A stretch of DNA of 64,000 bases. Origin: Propionibacteriaceae bacterium. GTDB lineage: Bacteria > Actinomycetota > Actinomycetes > Propionibacteriales > Propionibacteriaceae. A model generated the notes under the pieces. It saw only the letters and a program-made list of their open reading frames with translations. It was not told where the DNA came from and did not search any database. Shown here one piece after another: positions 9,901 to 21,900 of this stretch. Numbering within the stretch: the stretch's first letter is position 1; every line of letters starts with the position of its first letter. Where the stretch lies: assembly GCA_009780915.1 (NCBI GenBank), contig WQZD01000002.1, positions 1 to 64,000 of the forward strand. The letters are read 5' to 3'. A program made the position numbers and the translations under genes.

Positions 9901-12900
9901 GACGGGGTTGACCGGTGTGACGGGTCTGTTGGACTCCGCTCCGAGTGGGGTGGCTCCGGATGCGGTGTGTACGGTCTCGGGCGCGCAGATGGTGTGCTCC
10001 ATCGGGACTCTGCCCTCTGGCGCCAGTGTGGCGTATGACATCATCGGGTACGCGCCCGGACCCGCCGGGACCACCTATACGCTGACGGGTGTGGTCACCC
10101 ATCGTGAGGTGGATCTGACTCCCGCGAACGACCAGGCGTCGGCGTCGATCGACGTGGTGGCCGTCCCGACCACGGCTGTGAGCGTGACCAAGACCGTCAG
10201 CCCGACCTCGCCGATTTTGGTGGCTGGGGCGCAGTTGACGTACACCTTGACGTTGACGAACGCCGGGTTGGATCCGGCGGTGGTGGATCATGTGGACGAC
10301 TTGTCGAATGTGTTGGACGACGCGACGTTCGGGACCGTGTCGACCACCGGGCCGGTCACGGCCACCTTGTTCGCGAACCAGGATTTGATCATCACCGGGA
10401 CATTGGCCAGGGGGCAGTCGGCGACGGTGACCTACACGGTGACGGTCAAACCGGATGGTCAGCGGGGGGATTCGAAGGTGTTCAACGCGGTGTTCTCCGC
10501 GGACACCGACCCTGGTGATCGTCCCGACCCGGACACCCCGCCCACGGACTGCCCGACGTGTGTGGATTCCCAAGTGGCGGGTGTGACGTTGGTGAAGACC
10601 GCGACCCCGACACAAGTAGGGTTGCCGGGTGATTCGGTGGCGTACAGCTACCTGGTGACGAATGTGGGCACCGTCACCTTGACGGGGGTGTCGGTGACGG
10701 ACACCGCGTTCACGGGTGCGGGGTCCGCGCCTGTGGTGAACTGTCCGATGACCACGGTGGGGGCGGGGGCGTCGGTGACGTGCGCCGCCACCTACATGGT
10801 CACGGGCACGGATATCGCTGGGACGGGGTGGTCGAACACGGCCACCGCCACAGCCACTGCGGGGTCGGTCCAGGTGACCAGCGCCGCGTCGACCGCGACG
10901 GTGGGCGTGCGCCCGTCCACGGATGTGGGCGTGTCCTTGAGCCCTGCGACCCAGGAGGCGTACCCGTCCGCTGAGTTCGGCCTGACCGCTACTGTGGTCA
11001 ACAATGGGCCCAACCCCGCCACTGGTGTGAGCGTGTCGATCCCTGTGCCCACGGGTGTGACGGATCTGACCGGGACGCTCGTGTCGTCTTCTGGCGGTGT
11101 GAGCGCCGCCGGGTCGTGCCCGATCAGCGGGTCGGTGATGACCTGTGCGATCGGCGCTGTGGGCGCCGGGGCGCAGGTGGTGTACGACATTGTCGGATGG
11201 TCGGCTCCCACAGTGGGAACCACCCATACCTTCACGGCCAGTGTGTCCCATGGCGAGGTCGACGCTGACACGAGCAACGATTCGGCGATGGCGAGTGTGG
11301 ATGTGGTGGCGGTCCCTGCCGCCCAGATCCAGGTCACGAAGTCGGTGAGCCCGTCCACGGGGATCGTGTTCGCCGGAGCCGTGTTGACCTACACGGTCAC
11401 GGTGTCGAACACGGGCACCGCCCCGGGTGTGGTCGATTATGTGGACGACTTGTCGCATGTGTTGGGCAACGCCACCTTCTCCACTGTCACTGCCAGCCCC
11501 GGGTTGGACGCGTACCTGTACGCCAACCAGGACATGATCATCACCGGGACGCTCGACCCCGGACAGACCGCCACAGTGACGTACTCGGTCACGGTGAAAC
11601 CCGATGGGCAGCGCGTGGACAACCGCCTGTTCAACGACGTGACCAGCGCCGACACTCCGCCGGAGGATCGTCCTGACCCGGACAACCCCCCGCCGACCTG
11701 CCCGACGTGTGTGTCGACCGAGGTGGCCGGGGTGTCGGTGACCGCCACCGCGTCCGTGCCGTCGGTGTCCGCCCCTGGCGACCCGATCACGTTCTCGTAC
11801 CTGGTGACCAACAGTGGCTCCGTGGGCCTGACCAACCTCTCTGTGACTGGAACCGGATTCACCGGCACCGGGGTCCTCACACCCGTGAGCTGCCCGACGA
11901 CCACCTTGGCGGTCGGCGCCTCGACCACCTGCACAGCCAGTTATGTGACCACCGCCGCGGATATGGCGACGGCGTGGATCTCGTCCACGGTGACCGCCAG
12001 TGGCATGGTCTCCGGCCAGCAGGTGACGTCCGCGCCCGCGACTGCGTCGGTGTCCACATCTCCGACCACGGATGTGGGGGTCACGCTGGTGGCAGGGCAG
12101 ACGAAGGTGTATCCGGACTCGGAGATCGGCTTCACCGCCACCGTGATCAACAATGGTCCCACCGACGCCACGGGTGTGACCCTGAGCGTGACCATCCCCA
12201 GCGGGGTGCTCAACGCCACGGGTGTGCTCGCCACAGCCCCCACGGGGCTGACCCCCGGCGCCACGTGCTCACTGTCCGGGGCGACCTTGACATGTCAGAT
12301 CGGGAACCTCCCGGTGGGCAAGGCAGTGGTCTATGACCTGCTCGCCCAAGCGTCGGGACCCGTGGGCTCGTCGTACACGCTGAGCGCGTCGGTGACCCGC
12401 GACCAGATCGACACCGTGGCCAGCAATGACACCGCCCAGGCGACAGTTCAGGTCGTGGCCGCCGCCACACCGGGTCTCCAGGTGTCGAAGACTGTGTCGC
12501 CGACCTTGTCGGTGGTCACCGCGGGAACCGTGTTGACCTACACCCTCACCTTCACGAACACCGGGACGGCCCCGGCGGTCATCGACCATGTGGACACCGT
12601 GTCCAACGTCCTCGACGACGCTGTGGTGGGGTCGATCCAGGCCAGCCCGGGCATGCAGGCCCAGTTGTATGCGAACGGCGACCTGGTCATGTCCGGCACA
12701 CTCGACCCTGGTCAGGTGATGACTGTCAGCTACACCGCGACCCTCAAGCCTGACGGGCAGCGTGGGGACTCCATCCTGTTCAACGACGTGGTCGCCGCGG
12801 ACACGGTCCCGGCGGAGCGTCCTGAGCCTGGCGACGACTGCCCGACCTGTGTGACCACCGATGTGGCCGGGTTGGCCGTGAGCGCCACCGCCGATCCCAC

Positions 12901-15900
12901 GACCGTCACCTCCGCGACTCCGATCGGGTATCAGTTCGCGGTGACCAACACCGGGTCGGTCCCGGTGACCGGTGTCAGCGTCAGCCCGCAGCAGTTCACC
13001 GGGTCCGGCGCCCTGACGGGGATCTCCTGCCCGGTGACATCCTTGGCTGTGGGGGCTTCCACGGTGTGCACGACCACCTACCAGGTGACACCTGCCGACC
13101 TGACTGGCAGTCAACTGTCGCTGACTGTCGCGGCCACCGGATCAGTGGGCGCCCAAGCCGTCACGTCCCCGACCAGCACCGTGAACGTGACAGTTTCGCC
13201 CGAAGTCGACATGGAGGTCGCTCTGTCGCCGGCTGGCACCCAGGTGTATCCGAACGCCGAGACGGGTGTGACCGCCACGGTGGTCAACAACGGACCCACG
13301 GCTGCTTCCGGAGTGAAGCTGACCGTCACCATCCCCTCCGGATTGGTGGGAGTCACGGCTGCTGTGGCGTCGGCCCCTTCGGGGTCGGCCGCATCGACCT
13401 GCACCACCACGGGCACGCAGATCGTGTGTCTGGTCGGTGGTCTGGGCGTGGGCCAGTCGGTCAGCTATGACCTGATCGGTGTGGCGTCCGTTCCGGCATC
13501 GGCGGGGTTTACCGTGGCCGCCAGTGTCACCAGCGACCAGATCGACACCGTGCCGGGCAACAACACCGCCACAGCACGGGTGGACGTGGTGGCGATGCCC
13601 GTGCCCGACCTCACTGTCACGAAGTCCGTTTCCCCCACCGGCGCGGTGCTGGCCTCCGGGTCGGTGCTCACCTACACCTTGTCCTTCACTAACCCAGGCA
13701 CAGCCCCGGCGGTGGTCGACCATGTGGACGACTTGTCCAACGTGCTCGACGACGCCACCATCGGGACGATCACCGCGGACACGGGGTTGACCGCCCGGGT
13801 GTACGCGAACCAGGACATGATCATCACCGGGACGATCCCGGCAGGGGCGACCCTGACCGTGACGTACCCCATGACCGTCAAACCGGACGGGCAGCGCGGT
13901 GACTCCGTGCTGTTCAACGACGTGGTCTCGGCCGACGTGCCCGCCGGGGACCGCCCCGACCCGAGAACCCCGCCTGACCAGTGCCCGACGTGCACGACCA
14001 CGCAGATCTCTGGGATCGGGTTGGTCCAGGTGGCGTCTCCCTCCAGTGTGGGGACCGCGGGCCAGCAGGCGACGTTCACGTATCAGGTGACCAACACCGG
14101 CACGATCGCGTTGACCGGGATCAGTGTGGCCTCCAGCGTGTTCACCGGCACGGGGACTCTACCCGCCCCGGTGTGCCCGTCCACGACCCTCGCCGCGGGG
14201 GCGTCCATGAGCTGCCAGAGTGCGTACACGACCACGAGTGCTGACTTGGGCCTGTCACAGATCGCTAACACAGCCACGGCCACAGCCATGGCGGGGACCT
14301 CACCTGTGACGTCGAGTGCTGTCACTGCTGCCATCGATGTGAATCCGGGCGCGGATGTCGCGGTGACCATGACTCCGGCTAGCACCCAGGTGTATCCGAA
14401 CGCCCAGTTCGGTGTGACCGCGACGGTGGTCAACACGGGTCCTGGTACGGCCACGGGTGTGACCGCGACCATCGCCGTGCCTGCGGGGGTGAGCTCTGTC
14501 ACCGGACTGCTCGCTTCGTCTAGTGACGCCACGCCGCGCACCACGGCGTGCACTGTGGCGGGCGCGACCGTCACGTGTCCTGTCGGGGCGTTGGCGCCGG
14601 GGGAGTCGGTGTCTTACGACCTGCTCGGGACGGTCGCTGGTCCGGCGCCGGCTACCCGTACCCTCACCGCGTCCGTCACCCACAACGAGACTGACCCGGT
14701 GACCAGCAATAATCAGGCGCAGGCTTCGTTGCAGGTGGTCGCCACGCCGAGCGTGCCGTTGGCCACGTCGAAGACGGTGTCCCCGTCTGACCCGGTCGTG
14801 ACCGCGGGGGCCACGTTGGTGTATGCGGTCACGATCACCAATCCCGGGTCCAGTCCGGCTGTGGTGGACTACATGGACGACTTGACGGGGATTCTGGACG
14901 ACACGACTGTGTCGGGTGTGGCCGCCACCGGCGGGTTGAGCGCGAACCTGTACGCCACCGGTGACCTGATCGTCACCGGGACCCTCGCTCCGGGTGCCAG
15001 CGGCACCGTGACCTACACCGCGACCGTCAAACCTGACGGGCAGCGTGGGGATTCCTTGCTGTTCAACGCCGTCGTGGCCGCCGACACCCCGCCGGCGCAG
15101 ATCCCCGACCCCGTGAACCCGCCCGAGGACTGCCAGTCCTGCACGCACACCAGTGTCGCCGGGCTGAGTGCCGTGGCGTCCGCGGATCCTGATGTGGTCG
15201 CGATCGTGGGGGGTATGAGCACCTTCACTATCCAGGCGACCAACACTGGTGACACTCCTGTCACGGGTCTGGGCATCCAGCAATCCTCGTTCACTGGGAC
15301 CGGGACTCTCGGGTCGTGGGTGTGCGCGCCGACCACGGTCGACGTCGGGCAGATGGCCACGTGCACCGCTGGGTACACGGTGACCGCGAATGACATCGCC
15401 ACCGGGCCGGTGGTGTTCACCGGGACCGCCACCGGTATGGCGTCGACCACGGGTGTGGCGGGTTCCACCTCGGTGTCGTCCACCCCGGTGACCGCCCAGA
15501 TCGCCACCACGTCCGCGACCCAGGCCGCCGACCTCGCCGTGAGCGTGGTGCCCACGTTCCTCCAGGTTTACCCTGGTGGGGAGGTCGGGTTGACCGCGAC
15601 GGTGACGAACAACGGTCCCGGCGCAGCGTCGGGGGCGACCTTGACGTGGACCATCCCCGCCGGGTTGACCTCGGTGGTGGGGATGTCGGCGACCCCGTCC
15701 ACGGGTTTGCTGCTCGCGTCTGGTTGCCTGGTCACAGGCACGCAGATGACCTGTGCGGTGGGCTCGTTGGGTGTGGGGCAGTCTGTGGCCTATGACCTGA
15801 TCGGGTGGGTCACCGGGCCGGTGGGGTCCACGTTCCCGGTGTCGGCCCAGGTCGCCGAGACTGGCACCGACCCGGTGAGTGGGAACAACACCGCCCAGGT

Positions 15901-18900
15901 CGCTGTCCAGGTGGTCGCACCGCCCGCACCGGGTATCACGATGTCCAAGACCGCTGACCCGGTGAACACGGTGGTCCAGGCCGGTGCCGTGGTGACGTAC
16001 ACCGTCACTGTGACGAACACGAGCCTGGTGTCCGCTGTCGTCCATCAGGTGGACGACATGTCCGGCGTCCTGGACGACGCGACCATCGTCTCCGTGACTC
16101 CTGGGACTGGGTTGGACGCTGTCTTGCTCGCCAATAATGACATGTTGATCACCGGGACATTGGCCAGTGGGCAATCCTCGACGGTGACGTATCAGGTGCG
16201 GGTCAACCCCGATGGCCAGCGTGGTGACAACCAGTTGTTCAACGCCGTGGTGGCGGGGGACACCCCTGTCGCCGACCGGCCCGACACCACCACCCCGCCC
16301 GACCAATGCACCGCGTGCACGGACACGCTGGTCACCGGGTTGGGGCTGGGTGTGAGCGCCACGCCGACATCGGTCACCCAAGCCGGTGGCACGATCACGT
16401 ACCAGTTCGCTGTGACCAACGAAGGCACCGTCCCGGTCACCGGGCTGGCCCTCGCACCGGTCCGCTTCACAGGGACAGGCCCTGTGTCGCCGGTGTGCTC
16501 CGTGACGAGCTTGAATCCGGGGGCGTCCACCACCTGCACGGCGACCTATAGTGTCACGGCGGCGGATATGACCACCCCACGGGTGTCCGGCACATGGACC
16601 GCGTCGGGTGTCGCCTCCGGGCAACAGGTCACCTCGGCCCCGGCCAGTGTGGCTGTGCCGGTGGCCAGTGAAGCCGACCTGGGCGTGACCATGTCGGCTG
16701 CCAGCGCACAGGTGTATCCGGGTGCTGAGACCGGGGTGTCGGCCACCGTGACCAACAATGGCCCGGCCAACGCCACCCAGGCCACGGTGACCATCGATGT
16801 TCCCACAGGGATGACCGGGGCCACCGCGGTGTTGGCGTCCAGCACTGATGGCGCCACCCGTGCGCCCAGCTGCGCCTCGTCAGGGTCGCAACTGATCTGC
16901 CAGGTGGGCGCCCTGCCCGTCGGGGCGTCGGTCACCTACGACATCCTCGGCACAGTGACAGCCCCGGTGGGGTCCACCCCCACCGTCACCGCCCGTGCCG
17001 CGCAGGCCGGGGTCGACCCGGTGCCCGGCAACGACCAGGCCAGCACAGCGTTCACCGTGGTGGCCGTGCCTGCCACACCGCTGACCGTGACCAAGACCCA
17101 GACGAGCCCCGACGATCCGCTCGTCACGGGGTCGGTGGTGACCTACACCCTGACCTTCACCAACCCCGGGGCCAGCCCGGCGGTCGTGGACCATGTCGAC
17201 GACCTGAGCACCGTCCTCGGTGTGGCCAGCCTCGGCCCGGTCCAGACCACACCCGGGCTGACCGCCCAGGTGTTCACCAGCGACCACATGCTGATCACCG
17301 GCACCGTGGGCGCTGGAGCCTCCGGGAACGTGACCTACACGGCCACGGTGAAACCGGTCAGTGAGCGCACCGGGACCCAGTTGTTCAACGCCGTGGTGTC
17401 CGCGGACACCCCGGTCGCTGATCGTCCGACACCGGACACCCCGCCGGCCCAATGCCCGGCGTGCACGTCTGACACGGTGCCCGAACCGGTCACCACCACA
17501 TCCACGGATGTGACGGTGGCCCTGACCCCCGCCCTGACCCAGGTGTATCCCGGGGCGCAGGTCGGTCTGACCGCCACGGTCACGAATAATGGACCAGCCG
17601 CCGCCACGGATGTGACGGTGACGCTGCCGCTGCCAGCAGGCCTGGTCGGGGTGACAGGCCTGTTGGCGTCGGCCCCTTCGGGGACCAGCCCGGCGACCGC
17701 CTGCCAAATCACCCAGACGGACCTCGTGTGCCCTGTCGGGAACCTCGGTGTGGGCCAGTCGGTCAGTTACGATGTGGTGGGCACGATGTCCGCGCCCGCT
17801 GGGGCGTCGTACACCCTGACCGCCACCGCCACCCACGACGAGACCGACCCGAACCCGGCCACCAGTTCGGCCCAAGCTGTGATCACTGTGGTCGCCAAAC
17901 CCGACCCCGGCGTGGTCACGATGACCAAGACGGTGACCCCTGCCAGTGGGCTCATCGAAGCCGGCGCGACCCTCACCTACACGATCACCTTGAGCAACAC
18001 CGGGTCCACACCCGCGGTGGCCGACATGGTCGACTCCCTGGCCGACGTGCTCGACGACGCCGTGGTGTCCGGGATCCAGACCACCGGTGGCGTGCAGGCG
18101 GCCCTGTACGCCACCGGCGACCTGATCATCACCGGGACTATTCCCGGTGGTGGGACGGCGACGGTGACGTACGTCGCCACGGTGAAGCCTGATGGGCAGC
18201 GGGGTGATTCGAAGGTGTTCAACTCTGTTGTCACCGCTGATGTGACCCCCGCCGACCGGCCGACCGTGGACACGCCCCCCGCGCAGTGCACCACCTGCAC
18301 CGACTCGGATGTGACAGGTTTCGACGGGGCCCCGGATCCGGCCCACACGGGGCAGAGCGGGGACACCGTCACTGTGGACTACACCGTGACCAACACCGGC
18401 TCGACCCCGATCGAGGACTTGGCCCTTCAGGCCGACGCGTCCGGGACCGGGACCGTCCAGGTGTCCTGCCCGACCACGACGGTCGCGCCGGGGGAGTCGG
18501 TGACCTGCACCGCCACGTACACCCTGACCCCTGAGGATCTCGCCGCCGGTGAAGTGACCATCACCACCCAGGCGACGGGCACCGTCGACGGGCAACCCGT
18601 GACCACACCTCCGTCCACCACGACCGTGCCGGTGGTCCAACCCACCGACGTGGCCGTCACGTGGACGTCACCGGGGACACCGGTGTACCCGGGCGCCCAG
18701 TTCGGGTTGACCGCCACTGTCACCAACAAGGGACCCGTGGACGCCACCGACGTGGCCGTGACCTTCGACATCCCCGCCGGCATGGTCGGCGCGACCGTCT
18801 ACCTGGCGAGCGCCAGCCCGGGGACCACCCCGGCCACGGCGTGCACCCAGTCCGGGTCCACCATCACCTGTCCCATCGGGGACCTCGCGGTGGGCCAGTC

Positions 18901-21900
18901 GGTCAGCTACGACCTGATCGCCACCGCATCCGGGGCGGTGGGCGCCGACTACAGCGTGGGCGCCACCATCACCCAGACCGGGGCTAACCCCACACCGGCG
19001 GACGCCCACGCCACCACGGCCGTCACCGTGGTCGCCAAACCGGCGCCTGGTGTGGTGACCATGACCAAGACCGTCAGTCCTGCCAGTGGGCTCATCGAAG
19101 CCGGCACCGTCCTCTCCTACACGATCACACTGAAGAACACGGGCAGCACGCCCGCCGTGGCGGACATGGCCGACTCGTTGGCCGACGTGTTGGACGACGC
19201 GGTGGTGTCCGGTGTCCAGACCACCGGGGGCGTGCAGGCGACCCTGTACGCCAACCAGGACCTGATCATCACCGGGACTGTCCCCGGAGGCGGGACGGCG
19301 ACGGTGACGTACACGGTGACCGTCAAACCCGATGGGCAGCGTGGCGATTCGAAGGTGTTCAACTCTGTTGTCACCGCCGACGTCGCCCCGGCCGACCGGC
19401 CGACCGTGGACACGCCCCCCGCGCAGTGCACGACCTGCACGGATTCGGATGTGACCGGTTTCGACGTGGCCACCGATCCGACCCACACCGGGCAGAACGG
19501 GGACACCGTCACTGTGGAGTACACGGTGACCAACACCGGGTCCACGCCCATCGAGGACCTCGCCCTCGAGGTGGTCGACGCGTCCGGCACAGGCACCATC
19601 GAGCTGAGCTGCCCGACCACGACCGTGGCGCCGGGGGAGTCCGTGACCTGCACGGCGACGTACACCCTCACACCCGAGGACATCGCCGCCGGTGATGTGA
19701 CGATCACCACCCAGGCGACGGGCACCGTCGACGGGCAACCCGTGACCACGCCCCCGTCCACCACGACCGTGCCGGTGGCCGAGCCCACCGACGTGGCTGT
19801 GACCTGGACGTCCGGGGGCACACCGGTGTATCCGGGCGCCCAGATCGGGTTGACCGCCCAGGTGGTCAACTATGGACCGACGGACGCCACCGACGTGACC
19901 GTGACCTTCGACATCCCCGCCGGCATGACCGGCGCGACCATCCACCTGGCTGGGGCCAGCGCCGGGACGACGCCGGAGAGTTCCTGCGTCCAGACCGGGG
20001 CCACCTTCACCTGCACCATCGGAAACCTGGCGGTGGGCCAGTCGGTCAGCTACGACATCGTGGCATGGGCGTCCGGGTCGGCGGGCGCCGACTACGCCGT
20101 GGGGGCCACTGTGTCCCACACCGGGGGCGCCTCCACACCAGCGGATGCCCACGCCACCACGGACGTCACCGTCGTCGCCCCCCCGACCACGCCCTTGAGC
20201 GTGGCGAAGACGGTCACCCCGGCGTCGGCCGTGGTGAAAGCCGGGGACCGCCTGACGTACACCATCACCATCGCCAACCCCGGCTCTGTGCCCGCTGTCG
20301 TGGATCACCTCGACGACCTCGCCACCGTGCTGGACGCCGCGACCGTCTCCGCGCCGGTGGCGACGGGCGCGCTGCGCGCGAGCGTGTACGCCGGCCGCTA
20401 CCTGATCGTGACGGGGACCCTGGCGCCCGGCGCGTCGGCGACGGTCACGTACGCCGCCACCGTCCTGCCGGACGGGCAGCGTGACTCCTTGCCGCTGTTC
20501 AACGCCGTGGTCGCCGCCAACACCCCGGTCGCCGACCGGCCCGACACGACCACGCCGCCAGCCCAGTGCCCGGCATGCACCACCACTGGTGTGGCCGGGA
20601 TCACCACCCAGGTGGACATGGTCACACCCCCGCCCACCAAGGCCGGGGACCCCATCGGGTACGAGATCACCGTGACGAACGACGGAACCGTGCCGTTGTC
20701 CGGGCTCACCCCTCATGTGGACTCCACCGGAACCGGTCAGTGGACGACCTCGTGTCCGATCGGCACGCTGATGCCGGGTCAGTCGATGGTCTGCACAGCC
20801 GTCTACACCGTCACCGAACACGACATGGCCACCGGCGACGTGACGAACAACGTCTCCGTCTCCGGGGACACCCCCGGCCTCGTCGTCAGTTCCACGCCCA
20901 CGGACATCACCGTGCCGCTGGCCGAGCCCACGGATGTGGCTGTGACGTGGACGTCCGGGGGCACCCCGGTGTACCCGGGCGCCCAGTTCGGGTTGACCGC
21001 CACCGTCACCAACAAAGGCCCCGCGGACGCCACCCATGTGACTGTGACCTTCGACATCCCCGACGGCATGACCGGCGCGACCATCCATCTGACGGGTTCC
21101 AGTCCAGGGACCTCTCCGACGAGCACCTGCACCCAGTCCGGGGCGACCATGACCTGTGCCATCGGGAACCTGGGTGTGGGCCAGTGGGTCACGTACGACA
21201 TCGTGGGATGGGCGTCGGGGGCTCCTGGCGCCAGCTACACCGTGGGGGCCACCGTGGCTCAGGCGGGGGCCAACCCCATACCTGGGGACGCCCACGCGAC
21301 CACGGCTGTGACCGTCGTCACCGTCCCGGCCACACCCCTGGGTGTGACCAAGACCGTCACCCCTGCCTCGCCCGTGGTGAAAGCCGGGGACCAGTTGACG
21401 TACACGATCACCATCACCAACCCCGAGGCCGTGCCAGCGGTCGTGGATCACCTCGACGACCTCGCCACCGTGCTGGACGCCGCGACTGTGTCCACGCCCA
21501 CCGCCACCGGCACGCTGAAGGCGAACCTGTACGCCGGGCGGTATCTGATCATCACCGGGACGTTGGCGCCAGGAGCGTCCGCGACAGTCACGTACACCGC
21601 CACTGTCTTGCCCGATGGGCAACGCGACTCCCTGCCCCTGTTCAACGCCGTTGTCGCCGCCAACACCCCGGTCGCCGACCGGCCCGACACGACCACACCG
21701 CCCGATCAGTGCGCGGCGTGCACGACCACCGGCGTCGGGGGACTGATCGTCCAGGTGGATCAGGTCACACCCCCGCCCACCAAGGCCGGGGACCCCATCG
21801 GGTATCAGATCACCGTGACGAACGACGGCACCGTGCCGCTCAGTGGGATCGTCCCCGTGGTGGACTCCACGGGCACAGGTGAGTGGCAGGTCTCCTGCCC

